Below are positions 48,782 to 56,483 of a stretch of 64,000 nucleotides of DNA, piece by piece (the stretch's first letter is position 1; every line of letters starts with the position of its first letter). Origin of the DNA: Intrasporangium flavum. Lineage in GTDB: Bacteria; Actinomycetota; Actinomycetes; Actinomycetales; Dermatophilaceae. Made by a program: the position numbers and the translations under genes. A model generated the notes under the pieces. It saw nothing but the letters and a program-made list of their open reading frames with translations. It did no database searches and was not told where the DNA came from. The stretch lies in NCBI RefSeq assembly GCF_001956915.1, contig NZ_MLJO01000004.1:1-64000 (forward strand), written 5' to 3'.

Positions 48782-48787
48782 TAGCGT
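48782..48787 (+). promoter_or_regulatory. Leaderless -10 element (TAGCGT)
   Basis: TAGCGT ends 7 bases before the ATG of the YqeY-like gene at 48795. Confidence 0.5.
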
Positions 48788-48794
48788 CGGTGCC

Positions 48795-49178
48795 ATGACG
48801 ACCTCTCGCCTGCGCCTGGCCCTCCGCGCCCACCTCACGGCCGCGATGCGTGAGCGCGACCGGGTCGCGGTGTCGGCGGTGCGCACGACGCTCGCCGCGC
48901 TCGACAACGCCGAGGCCGTCCCGCTGGACGCCGTGGCCGGCGGGCCCGGTCCCGTGACGGGGTCCGAGCACGTCGCTGCCGCCGCGATCGGCGTCGGGGC
49001 GGCGGAGGTGGACCGTCGGGAGCTGAGCGAGGACGACGAGCGCGCCCTCGTCGCGGCGGAGGTCGCCTCGCTCCTCGAGGCGGCGCGGCACCGCCGTGCG
49101 GCCGGCGACCCGACGGAGGCCGAGGACGCAGAGGCGGCCGCCCGGCTGCTCGAGGCCGTCGTCGCGTCCGTCGCCTGA
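48795..49178 (+). CDS. GatB/YqeY domain-containing protein
   Basis: The 127-residue protein is of the YqeY-like family: MTTSRLRLALRAHLTAAMRERDRVAVSAVRTTLAALDNAE at the start matches the usual helical N-terminal part, followed by AAEVDRRELSEDDERALVAAEVASLLEAA. This family is the separate version of the GatB C-terminal domain. Its role is unknown; a tRNA-binding function has been suggested. It is shorter than typical YqeY (about 150 residues) by some 20 residues. A TAGCGT -10 element sits 7 bases upstream. Confidence 0.75.
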   Translation: MTTSRLRLALRAHLTAAMRERDRVAVSAVRTTLAALDNAEAVPLDAVAGGPGPVTGSEHVAAAAIGVGAAEVDRRELSEDDERALVAAEVASLLEAARHRRAAGDPTEAEDAEAAARLLEAVVASVA

Positions 49179-49198
49179 CACCCGCGGCGCGGTCCGCC

Positions 49199-49297
49199 GT
49201 GTCCACAGGCGGCGGGGGACAACCTGTGCACAGCGGCGTCGACCGTGTGGACGACGACCCCGTTGCTGTGGACGACACGCCGCCAGCCTGTGGACGT
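49199..49297. other. Cluster of DnaA-box-like sequences
   Basis: Five close variants lie in 100 bases: GTGTCCACA at 49199-49207, CTGTGCACA near 49224, TGTGGACGA at 49246-49254 and 49267-49275, and TGTGGACGT at 49289-49297. The two TGTGGACGA copies (reverse TCGTCCACA) fit the degenerate Streptomyces DnaA box. They lie in the first part of the 372-bp gap after the YqeY-like gene. This is not the replication origin by gene context; a titration or regulatory site is possible. Confidence 0.35.
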
Positions 49298-49319
49298 TGA
49301 CTTTTCTTCGCGAAAACGC

Positions 49320-49348
49320 TTGTGGGGCAGCGGAAGACGGGATAGAAA
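49320..49348 (+). promoter_or_regulatory. Weak candidate promoter for the RNA at 49.4 kb
   Basis: TTGTGG (-35, 49320-49325) and TAGAAA (-10, 49343-49348) are separated by 17 bases. Neither is a full match, but the local base composition is less GC-rich than its surroundings. Transcription would begin near 49355. Confidence 0.3.
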
Positions 49349-49354
49349 TCTCTC

Positions 49355-49540
49355 ACGCACTCCCCTCGGGGAGAGCGGGACGGAACGGGGACGACGGTCC
49401 AGACGGTGGGGCAACCCACCGCGGCAGCCGGGTGACGAGGCTGGCGGGACCGAAGGAACCGAGTCGTCGGCCGGGAGCGTCACCAACGACCGGTCGCCAG
49501 AAGGGCCCTTGGAACTCATACTTCCAGGGGCCCTTCGCCC
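49355..49540 (+). ncRNA. Candidate structured small RNA with three-way junction and pseudoknot
   Basis: The 49180-49550 gap has no plausible ORF, yet the plus strand folds well. P1 is 49390-49395 with 49463-49468 (6 bp) and P2 is 49396-49400 with 49447-49451 (5 bp). P3 is 49405-49410 with 49415-49420, closed by a GCAA tetraloop. P4 is 49425-49429 with 49439-49443. The P4 loop (49431-49437, GGTGACG) pairs fully with 49478-49484 (CGTCACC), a 7-bp pseudoknot. A 15-bp terminator follows at 49500-49536. A GNRA loop only exists on the plus strand. Helices are my reading; expression and conservation are untested. Confidence 0.4.
49500..49536. terminator. Strong terminator hairpin between RNA candidate and DinB gene
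   Basis: Fifteen paired positions (GAAGGGCCC and its complement, plus the inner TTGGAA/TTCCAG including one wobble) close a 7-base loop. It is 15 bases from the stop of the minus-strand DinB gene and can serve both directions. Confidence 0.75.
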
Positions 49541-49550
49541 GTCCCGGGCC

Positions 49551-50159
49551 TCAGGCCTGCGTCGGCACGGGCGCCCGCCACGGCTTGAGCCACGGCGTCT
49601 CCGGCCAGCCCTCGCGCCCCGCGACGAGCTCGTACATCGTGGCGCCGTCGATCGACTCACGGACGATGTCGGCGTGCCCCGCGTGGCGGGCCAGCTCCTC
49701 CACGAGGTGCAGCGCCACCCAGCGCACCGACCACGCCTGCACGTCGCGCGGGAACCACGGGGCGTCGCGCGGCACCGGCACCGGGGCGTCGAGGTCCGCG
49801 GCCCGCAGCACCCGGCGCGTCACCTCGCCCTGCGCGGCCAGGGCCGCGAGGAGCGAGTCGAGGGTGTCGGCGTCGGTGACCCTGAAGTCGTCACCCCACG
49901 CCTGCGCCTGCTCCTCCACGGACGCGTCGGGCGGCGTCGGGGCGTCGGGAGCGGCGGCCATCCGCTCGGTCCAGCCGCGCTCGCACGTCGTGACGTGCTT
50001 GACGAGGCCGCCGATCGACAGCGTGCCGGCGGTGGGGGCCAGGCGGATCTGCTCCTCGGTCAGCCCGAACGCGGCCGCCGCGAAGGCGTCGCGTTGCTGG
50101 TCGAGGTAGGCGATGAGGCCGTCGCGCTCGTCGGCGACGGGTGGGACCTGTGCGGGCAT
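49551..50159 (-). CDS. DinB family protein (DUF664-like)
   Basis: The 202-residue protein is helical and of the DinB/DUF664 fold, a four-helix bundle that may bind metal through His. The pattern GGLVKHVTTCERGW carries the first His. The later segment HLVEELARHAGHADIVRESIDG has three more and is typical of mycothiol-dependent or related DinB proteins. It may act on or with low-molecular-weight thiols. AAGGAG precedes the ATG. It lies downstream of the second DinB gene on the same strand, with a 14-bp tandem repeat between. Confidence 0.8.
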   Translation of the reverse strand: MPAQVPPVADERDGLIAYLDQQRDAFAAAAFGLTEEQIRLAPTAGTLSIGGLVKHVTTCERGWTERMAAAPDAPTPPDASVEEQAQAWGDDFRVTDADTLDSLLAALAAQGEVTRRVLRAADLDAPVPVPRDAPWFPRDVQAWSVRWVALHLVEELARHAGHADIVRESIDGATMYELVAGREGWPETPWLKPWRAPVPTQA

Positions 50160-50201
50160 GGGGAGCTCCTTCTCGGTGGGGTGGCGGCGTCGGGTGGCCG
50201 C

Positions 50202-50243
50202 GGGTGTCGGCGGTCGGGTGTCGGCGGTCGGGTGTCGGCGGTC
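50202..50243. repeat. 14-bp tandem repeat, three copies
   Basis: GGGTGTCGGCGGTC occurs three times in tandem at 50202-50215, 50216-50229 and 50230-50243. It lies between the two DinB genes. Confidence 0.8.
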
Positions 50244-50252
50244 GGGAGGGGC

Positions 50253-50831
50253 TCAGGTGGTGCGGTGGGCCCAGAGGTCGCGCAGCAGGGCGATCTCGGC
50301 GCCGTGGTGGATCAGCTCGCGGTTGATGTGCAGCACGAGCGTCGCGCGGGAGGCGTCGGCGAACGGGCCCTCGGCCGGACCGCACGGCTCGGCCAGCCCC
50401 TCGGCGCCCCAGCTGCGCACGCCGTCGAACCACGCGGCGTACGCGCTGTCGAGCTGGGCGAGGGCCTCGTCGGCCGTCGCGGCGTAGTCGAAGGTGAAGT
50501 AGTCGGCCTCGGGGGCGCCGAAGTGGCTGTGGGCCCGCGCGCCGAGGACCCCGACGATGACGTGGGCGAGGCGCCAGGCGATCGTCGTCACCGGCGTCGG
50601 CTCGGGGGCGGGGTAGGCCCAGTCGATGGTCATGGCGCCGGTGCCGCCCTGGATCTCGGTGCTGCCCTCGCCGCGGCGGTGGACGTTCCAGGCGCCCGGG
50701 ACGGGCTCCCAGAGGTACTCGTCGTCGGTGAGCCCCTCGAAGCGGGCGCGCAGCTGGTTCTTCCAGTGCCAGTCGGCCTGCTCGACGAGGGTCTCGTTCC
50801 AGTCGATGGTGGTGCGCGTCGTCTGTGTCAT
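50253..50831 (-). CDS. DinB superfamily protein
   Basis: The 192-residue protein has DinB-like features: an N-terminal WNETLVEQADWHWKNQLRARFEGLTDDEYLWEPVPGAWNV, AWRLAHVIVGVLGARAHSHFGA (two His), and a C-terminal HINRELIHHGAEIALLRDLW (two more His). Metal binding by this His set is expected. Together with the divergent WYL regulator and the palindrome between them, it forms a classic pair: the regulator probably controls this gene. The catalytic role is unknown; such proteins can transfer or break thiol conjugates. Confidence 0.82.
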   Translation of the reverse strand: MTQTTRTTIDWNETLVEQADWHWKNQLRARFEGLTDDEYLWEPVPGAWNVHRRGEGSTEIQGGTGAMTIDWAYPAPEPTPVTTIAWRLAHVIVGVLGARAHSHFGAPEADYFTFDYAATADEALAQLDSAYAAWFDGVRSWGAEGLAEPCGPAEGPFADASRATLVLHINRELIHHGAEIALLRDLWAHRTT

Positions 50832-50854
50832 GACTCGATCGTGGCAGCCATATA

Positions 50855-50869
50855 GGACAGAAACTGTCC
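50855..50869. promoter_or_regulatory. Operator between DinB and WYL genes
   Basis: GGACAG-AAA-CTGTCC is a perfect 6-bp inverted repeat in the 61-bp divergent region. It overlaps the likely TATATG -10 of the DinB gene and should be bound by the WYL regulator. Confidence 0.65.
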
Positions 50870-50892
50870 GCAGTGGCTGGCAGACTCGGGCC

Positions 50893-51870
50893 ATGTCCAC
50901 GACGAGCGACGGGAACGGCACGACCGCCCGCGTGCTCCGGCTGCTCGACCTGCTCCAGAGCCGTCCGGTGTGGAGCGGCACCGAGCTGGCCGAGCGGCTC
51001 GGCGTCACCACCCGCAGCGTGCGGCGCGACGTCGACCGCCTGCGCGAGCTCGGCTACCCCGTCAACGCGGCGCACGGCGCGGGTGGCGGTTACCAGCTCG
51101 GGGCCGGGCGCCGGCTCCCGCCGCTGCTGCTCGACGACGACGAAGCCGTCGCCATCGCCGTGTGCCTGCGACTCGCGGCCGGCGGCACCGTCGAGGGCCT
51201 CGGCGAGGCCGCGGTCCGCACCCTGGCCAAGCTCGACCAGGTGCTGCCCGCGCGGCTGCGCTCGCAGGTCGAGGCCATCCACGAGGCCACCGTGACGCTC
51301 GACGGCACCACCTCACCGGTCGACGCGTCGACGCTCCTCGTCCTCGCGCGGGCCTGCCGCGAGACCGAGCGGGTCATCTTCGCCTACGACGGACCGCGCG
51401 GCGCAGGGGAGCGCCGCGTCGAGCCCTACCGCCTCGTCGCGACCGGCCGCCGCTGGTACCTGCTCGCCTACGACCTCGACCGGCAGGACTGGCGCACCTT
51501 CCGGCTCGACCGGATCAGCGCTGCGGAGTCCCGCGGCTGGCGGTTCCGCCCGCGGGCCGATGCCCCCGACGCCGCCGAGCACGTGCGTCGGTCGATCTCG
51601 CGCGACGCCTACGACCACGTCTGCCGCGTGCGCATCCACGCGTCGAGGTCCGTGGTGGAGCAGCAGATCCCGCCGTCGGTCGGCACCGTCACGGCCGACG
51701 GCCGCTCGCACTGCATCTTCGAGGCCGGTGGCAACCACCTCGGCTGGATGGCGATGCACCTGGCCGTCCTCCCCTGGGAGATGACGGTGCTCGACCCGCC
51801 CGAGCTGCGCGAGGTCATGCGCGAGCAGGCTGCGCGCCTGGTCCGCGCCGCGACCACCGACCCCGCCTGA
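50893..51870 (+). CDS. WYL-domain transcriptional regulator (YafY/DeoR-HTH type)
   Basis: The 325-residue protein has an N-terminal winged helix (RVLRLLDLLQSRPVWSGTELAERLGVTTRSVRRDVDRLRELGYPVNAAHGAGGGYQL, residues 13-68). The WYL domain at about residues 160-225 has VEPYRLVATGRRWYLLAYDLDRQDWRTFRLDRIS, and a WCX C-terminal region follows. WYL domains sense nucleotides or nucleic acids. It likely binds the palindrome between it and the divergent DinB gene and regulates both. The ATG at 50893 begins right before the HTH. Confidence 0.9.
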   Translation: MSTTSDGNGTTARVLRLLDLLQSRPVWSGTELAERLGVTTRSVRRDVDRLRELGYPVNAAHGAGGGYQLGAGRRLPPLLLDDDEAVAIAVCLRLAAGGTVEGLGEAAVRTLAKLDQVLPARLRSQVEAIHEATVTLDGTTSPVDASTLLVLARACRETERVIFAYDGPRGAGERRVEPYRLVATGRRWYLLAYDLDRQDWRTFRLDRISAAESRGWRFRPRADAPDAAEHVRRSISRDAYDHVCRVRIHASRSVVEQQIPPSVGTVTADGRSHCIFEAGGNHLGWMAMHLAVLPWEMTVLDPPELREVMREQAARLVRAATTDPA

Positions 51871-51874
51871 CGCG

Positions 51875-54712
51875 TCAGCCGGTGTTGCGCAGGCCGGCCG
51901 CGATGCCGTTGATCGTCAGCAGCAGCGCCCGCTGGACGTCCTCGTCGGGCTCGACGTCGTCGGGCACGGCGCGCGACCGGGCGAGCAGCGAGGTCTGGAG
52001 CGCGTGCAGGGGAGCGAGGTAGCTGTCGCGCAGCTCGAGCGTGCGGCGCAGCACCGGCGCCGACTCGAGCAGCTCGTCCTGCTCGGTGACCCGCAGCACC
52101 TCCTCGACGGTGCGCGCGTGCTCGGCGCGGATCGTGTCGAAGATGCCGGCGACGTCGTCGGGCACGAGGGCGCGCACGTAGCCCGCGGCGATGTCGAGGT
52201 CGGTCTTGGCCAGCGTCATCTGCACGTTCGACAGGAAGGTGCGGAAGAAGGCCCACGACCCGTACATCTCGCGCAGCAGCTTCTCCCGACCGTCCTCGCG
52301 CGCCGCCGCCAGGCCGGAGCCGACGCCGAACCAGCCCGGCAGGATGATCCGCGACTGGGTCCAGCCGAACACCCACGGGATGGCGCGCAGGTCCTCCAGG
52401 CCCCCGGCGCCGCCGGGACGCTTCGAAGGGCGCGAGCCGATGTTCATCTTGCCGAGCTCGTCGACCGGGGTCGCCGACACGAAGAACGGCACGAGCCCGG
52501 GGTCGCGCACGAGCGAGCGGTAGGCGTCCTGGCCGCGGCCCGCGACGAGGTCCATCGTGGCGTTCCAGCCGTCGAGGACGTCCTGCGGCAGCAGCGAGCG
52601 CCGGTGCAGGGCCGAGGCCTCGAGCACCGCGGCGAGGGCCACCTCGAGGTTGAAGCGGGCCAGGCCGGGCAGCGTGTACTTGTCGCTGATGACCTCGCCC
52701 TGCTCGGTGATCTTGATCGGGCCGTCGAGGCTGCCGTAGGGCTGGGACAGGATCGCCTCGCCGGTGGGGCCGCCGCCGCGCCCGACCGAGCCGCCGCGTC
52801 CGTGGAAGAGCCGCAGCACGACGCCGTGGCGTCGGGCGATGTCGCGCAGCGCCCGCTGCGCGCGGTGGATCTGCCACTGCGACGCGGCGATCCCGGCGTC
52901 CTTGGACGAGTCGGAGTAGCCGAGCATGATCTCCTGCACGTCGCCGCGGGCGGCCACGACGCGTCGGTAGGACGCGTCGGACAGCAGCGCCTCGAGCAGC
53001 GGGCCCGCGGCCTCGAGCTCGGCGACGGTCTCGAAGAGCGGGGCGAAGCCGATGCGTGCGGTGGCCGGCGACTCGGGGGAGCCGGTGTCGACGAGCCCCG
53101 CCTCGCGGGCCAGGACGACGACGGCGAAGAGGTCGTCGACGTCGTGGGTCATCGACACGATATAGGTCTCGATGCACTCGTCGCCGTAGGTGTCGAGCGC
53201 GCGGCCGATCGCCGACATGAGCGACAGCGACGCGGACGCGGCCTCGCCGAGGTCGTGCGCGCCGGTGCCGGTGAGCGGCCGGCGCGAGGCCATCTCGCGG
53301 GAGAGCACCTCGATGCGGGCCGGGTGGTCGAGCGTGCCGTAGGGGGTGTCGAGCTCGCCGAGTCGGTCGTAGAGCTCGGCGAGGGCGGCGTGGTGCTTGG
53401 CGCTGTGCTCGCGCACGTCGAGGGTGGCCAGGCCCGTGCCGGTGGCGACCGCCGCGCGGATGAGCCGCAGGATCGCGCCGTCTGCCGTCAGGGTGTCGCC
53501 GCCGGCGAGCATCGACTCGCGGATGAGGACGAGGTCGGCGAGCAGCTCGTCGAAGGTGGCGTAGTCGCGGCCCGGCTCGTGGGCCGTGCCGTGCGCGAGG
53601 CGGTCACGGGTGCGCAGCAGGCGCACCCGGACGAAGCTGAGCTTGAGCCGGTAGGGTTCCTCGGCGTTGAGCCGGCGCACGGTGTCGTAGGTGACCGGCA
53701 GGGCCCTGGCGTCGCGCTCGAGGCTCTCGCGCAGGGCGTCGGTCACCTCGACGAACCGCGTCGAGCTCGACAGCTCGTGGAGCATGTGGTCGAGCTTCTC
53801 GACGAGCTCGCTCAGGCCGGCCTCGTGCTGCAGGCCGATGACCTCGAGGGTCACCTCGGGCGTCACGTTGGGGTTGCCGTCGCGGTCACCGCCCGCCCAG
53901 GCGCCGAAGCGCAGCGGCCGCGCCGACGCCGGCAGCTCGACGCCGATGCCGCCCAGGGTGCGGTCGAGCTCGGCGAGCAGGTCTGGCACGACCTGCCCGG
54001 CGAGGAAGCGCAGGGTGTGCATCGCGGTGCGGGCCTCGTCGGTGGGCTCCGGGCGCACGATCCGCAGCTCGTCGGTCTGCCACAGCATGTCGACGAGCTC
54101 GGCGAGGCGGCGCTCGGCGCGCGGGCCCTCGGTGGCCGGGCGGCGCGGGTCCTCGAGCTCGCTGACGGTCACGGCGATCCGACGCATGAGGTTGAGGACG
54201 GTGCGGCGCGTGGCCTCGGTCGGGTGGGCCGTGAAGACGGGCCGGTACTCGAGGCGGGCGAGCACGTCGTCGAGCTGCTCGCGCTCGAGGCTGCCGGCGT
54301 CGAGCGCCTCGCCGATGCGCCGGACCGTCGCGGCGAGCGGGCCCTCGTCGACGGCGCTCAGCTCCTGCCAGCGGTGCAGCTGCTCGGTGACGTTGACGAG
54401 CTGGAAGTAGGCGGTGAAGGCGCGCGCGAGCACGACCGCGGTCGCGGGGTCGACGCCCTCGAGCACCGCGCGCAGCTCGTCGTCCTCAGGCTGGCGGGCC
54501 AGGCCGCGGACCTGCTCGACGAGGGCGAGCAGGTCGGGGCCCTCGTGGCGGGTCAGCGCCTCGCCGAGGAGCGTGCCGAGCTGGCGCACCGACGCCCGGA
54601 GCGCGGCGTGCTGCTGGGCCGAGGAGACGCCGCCGGCGAACGTCGCGACGTTCGGCTCGCGGCGGTCGGCCTCGAGGAGCTGCTCGGTGGTGGCCCGGTC
54701 CTGGGTGCTCAT
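51875..54712 (-). CDS. ppc: Phosphoenolpyruvate carboxylase Ppc
   Basis: The 945-residue enzyme adds bicarbonate to PEP to make oxaloacetate for the TCA cycle. It has VFTAHPTEATRRTVLNLM with the catalytic His, GGDRDGNPNVTPEVTLEV, MLGYSDSSKDAGIAAS, RLFHGRGGSVGRGGGPT, and LSNVQMTLAKTDLDIAAGYV near the C-terminus. The terminal residues end INGIAAGLRNTG, the typical Ppc end. It is a cytoplasmic tetramer, often controlled by aspartate and acetyl-CoA. The neighbours (WYL gene, rsmI) are not functionally related. Length matches the family (about 900-950). Confidence 0.97.
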   Translation of the reverse strand: MSTQDRATTEQLLEADRREPNVATFAGGVSSAQQHAALRASVRQLGTLLGEALTRHEGPDLLALVEQVRGLARQPEDDELRAVLEGVDPATAVVLARAFTAYFQLVNVTEQLHRWQELSAVDEGPLAATVRRIGEALDAGSLEREQLDDVLARLEYRPVFTAHPTEATRRTVLNLMRRIAVTVSELEDPRRPATEGPRAERRLAELVDMLWQTDELRIVRPEPTDEARTAMHTLRFLAGQVVPDLLAELDRTLGGIGVELPASARPLRFGAWAGGDRDGNPNVTPEVTLEVIGLQHEAGLSELVEKLDHMLHELSSSTRFVEVTDALRESLERDARALPVTYDTVRRLNAEEPYRLKLSFVRVRLLRTRDRLAHGTAHEPGRDYATFDELLADLVLIRESMLAGGDTLTADGAILRLIRAAVATGTGLATLDVREHSAKHHAALAELYDRLGELDTPYGTLDHPARIEVLSREMASRRPLTGTGAHDLGEAASASLSLMSAIGRALDTYGDECIETYIVSMTHDVDDLFAVVVLAREAGLVDTGSPESPATARIGFAPLFETVAELEAAGPLLEALLSDASYRRVVAARGDVQEIMLGYSDSSKDAGIAASQWQIHRAQRALRDIARRHGVVLRLFHGRGGSVGRGGGPTGEAILSQPYGSLDGPIKITEQGEVISDKYTLPGLARFNLEVALAAVLEASALHRRSLLPQDVLDGWNATMDLVAGRGQDAYRSLVRDPGLVPFFVSATPVDELGKMNIGSRPSKRPGGAGGLEDLRAIPWVFGWTQSRIILPGWFGVGSGLAAAREDGREKLLREMYGSWAFFRTFLSNVQMTLAKTDLDIAAGYVRALVPDDVAGIFDTIRAEHARTVEEVLRVTEQDELLESAPVLRRTLELRDSYLAPLHALQTSLLARSRAVPDDVEPDEDVQRALLLTINGIAAGLRNTG

Positions 54713-54778
54713 GGCTCAGTGGTACCCCGAAGAGGTTTCCGAGGGGTTACCGGTCCACGATGGGGGACGGAATCTGGA

Positions 54779-54860
54779 CAGGAGAGCGCCGGGAAAGTGC
54801 CCACTCGACCGGGGGGGAGCCGGGCCGGGCCCCGTCCTGTCGAGTGGGCACTTTCTCCTG
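54779..54860. repeat. Intergenic palindromic element
   Basis: AAAGTGCCCACTCGAC (54794-54809) is a perfect inverted copy of GTCGAGTGGGCACTTT (54839-54854), with flanking CAGGAGA/TCTCCTG arms and an 8-base bulge. The 29-base loop is G+C only except a few bases. It lies between the divergent ppc and rsmI genes, and a similar half motif occurs at 20220-20235, which suggests a dispersed element. Confidence 0.75.
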
Positions 54861-54896
54861 AAGGGGACGCCGTCCTCGCCCTGCGAGGATGGCGCC

Positions 54897-55736
54897 ATGA
54901 GCACCGGCACCCTCGGCACCCTCGTCCTCGCGGCCACCCCCATCGGCGACCCGCGCGACGCCGCGCCCCGCCTCGGCGCCGAGCTCGCCGACGCCGACGT
55001 CGTGGCCGCCGAGGACACCCGGCGCCTGCGCCGCCTGCTCACCGACCTCGGCGTCACCCCGCGCGGCGCCGTCCTCAGCTACCACGAGCACAACGAGGCG
55101 AGTCGCACGCCCGAGCTCGTCGAGCGGCTCGTCGCCGGCGAGCGCGTCGTCGTCGTCACCGACGCCGGGATGCCCTCGGTGAGCGACCCCGGCTACCGCC
55201 TCGTCGCCGCGTCGGTCGAGGCCGGCGTCCGCGTCACCTGCGTGCCCGGACCGAGCGCCGTCCTCATGGCGCTCGCGGTGTCGGGGCTGCCCGTCGACCG
55301 GTTCTGCTTCGACGGTTTCCTGCCGCGCAAGCCCGGCGAGCGGGCCCGCGCCCTCGCGGAGGTCGCCGACGAGCGCCGCACCATGGTCTTCTTCGAGGCC
55401 CCGCACCGCCTCGCCGACACCCTCGCCTCGATGCGCGAGGCGTTCGGCGCCGACCGGCCGGCCGCGGTGTGCCGCGAGCTGACCAAGACCTACGAGGAGG
55501 TCCGGCGCGGCAGCCTCGCCGAGCTCGTCGAGTGGGCGGCCGACGGCGTCAAGGGGGAGATCACCGTCGTCGTCGGCGGCGCACCGCGCCGGGTCGCCTC
55601 GGTCGAGGACGCCGTCGAGCAGGTGCGCCGACGCGTCCGGGAGGGTGAGCGGCTCAAGGACGCCGCCGGTGCCGTGGCCGCCGAGAGCGGGCTGTCGAAG
55701 AAGGCGCTCTACGACGCCGCCGTCGCCCGGGGCTGA
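54897..55736 (+). CDS. rsmI: 16S rRNA (cytidine(1402)-2'-O)-methyltransferase RsmI
   Basis: The 279-residue enzyme methylates the 2'-O of C1402 in 16S rRNA. It is of the tetrapyrrole-methylase fold: VLAATPIGDPRDAAPRLGAELADADVVAAEDTRRLRRLL, HEHNEASRTPELVERL, VTDAGMPSVSDPGYRLVAASVEAGV (SAM binding) and GPSAVLMALAVSGLP. KGEITVVVGG and a C-terminal helical domain ending SGLSKKALYDAAVARG complete it. It is next to ppc and 10 kb from pmt, its direct neighbour in mycobacteria. A palindromic repeat lies upstream. Confidence 0.95.
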   Translation: MSTGTLGTLVLAATPIGDPRDAAPRLGAELADADVVAAEDTRRLRRLLTDLGVTPRGAVLSYHEHNEASRTPELVERLVAGERVVVVTDAGMPSVSDPGYRLVAASVEAGVRVTCVPGPSAVLMALAVSGLPVDRFCFDGFLPRKPGERARALAEVADERRTMVFFEAPHRLADTLASMREAFGADRPAAVCRELTKTYEEVRRGSLAELVEWAADGVKGEITVVVGGAPRRVASVEDAVEQVRRRVREGERLKDAAGAVAAESGLSKKALYDAAVARG

Positions 55737-55949
55737 CGCGCCCGACCCCATCGCCCGAACCCATCGCCCGACGCGTCCCGCCACCCGGTGGGCACCCGTG
55801 GCGTCGCGTCCCGGTGCCGCGAGAGGGTACGAGGTGGAACAGGGCGACGTCACACGACGTTGCCGACCACGGTGGCCGGCGCCGACCGCCGGCCCGCCGA
55901 TGACACCGTCGACACCGTCGACACCGCCGACACAAGGCAAGGAGCAGGG

Positions 55950-56378
55950 ATGGCTACGATCCGCAACGCGTCCGCGCACTGGGAGGGCTCGCTCATGGAG
56001 GGGGCCGGCCAGGTCACCTTCGAGTCCTCGAACCTCGGCACCCACGAGGTCACGTGGGCCTCGCGTGCCGAGGAGCCGGGTGGTCGCACGAGCCCGGAGG
56101 AGCTCATCGCCGCCGCGCACTCGACGTGCTTCTCGATGGCCCTCTCGCACGGCCTCGCCCAGGCCGGCACGCCGCCGGAGAGCATCGACACCCAGGCCGC
56201 CGTCACCTTCCAGCCCGGCACCGGCATCACCGGCATCGTGCTCACGGTCACCGGCAAGGTCCCGGGCCTCACCGCCGCCCAGTTCGAGGAGGCCGCGCAG
56301 GCCGCCAAGGAGGGCTGCCCGGTGAGCCAGGCGCTCAAGGCCGTGCCGATCAGCCTCGAGGTCAGCTTCACCGAATGA
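55950..56378 (+). CDS. OsmC/Ohr family peroxidase-like protein
   Basis: The 142-residue protein has the two catalytic Cys of the OsmC group: HSTCFSMALSHGLAQAG (Cys near residue 60) and EGCPVSQALKAVPISLEV (Cys near residue 126), in the usual OsmC subfamily layout with PEELIAAAH. It reduces organic hydroperoxides through thiol disulfide exchange in the cytoplasm. GCAAGGAGC sits before the ATG. The 213-base upstream space holds no other gene. It ends near a 16-bp terminator hairpin. Confidence 0.92.
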   Translation: MATIRNASAHWEGSLMEGAGQVTFESSNLGTHEVTWASRAEEPGGRTSPEELIAAAHSTCFSMALSHGLAQAGTPPESIDTQAAVTFQPGTGITGIVLTVTGKVPGLTAAQFEEAAQAAKEGCPVSQALKAVPISLEVSFTE

Positions 56379-56420
56379 CGCGAGTGGCGCGTCGGCCTCG
56401 GCCGATCACGCAGTGACGCG

Positions 56421-56457
56421 CGAACCGGCGCTCTCCTCGACGGAGAGCGCCGGTTCG
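56421..56457. terminator. Bidirectional terminator between OsmC and SRPBCC genes
   Basis: A 16-bp perfect stem (CGAACCGGCGCTCTCC and complement) with a 5-base loop lies between the convergent OsmC and SRPBCC genes. Confidence 0.8.
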
Positions 56458-56483
56458 TCGCTGTCACAACGGTTTCCGGTGAC

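Noticed and set aside
52004-55648. Long plus-strand open frame over ppc
   Set aside because: It is a shadow of the ppc gene in another frame, with no recognisable domain and an unbroken Arg/Gly/Glu bias.
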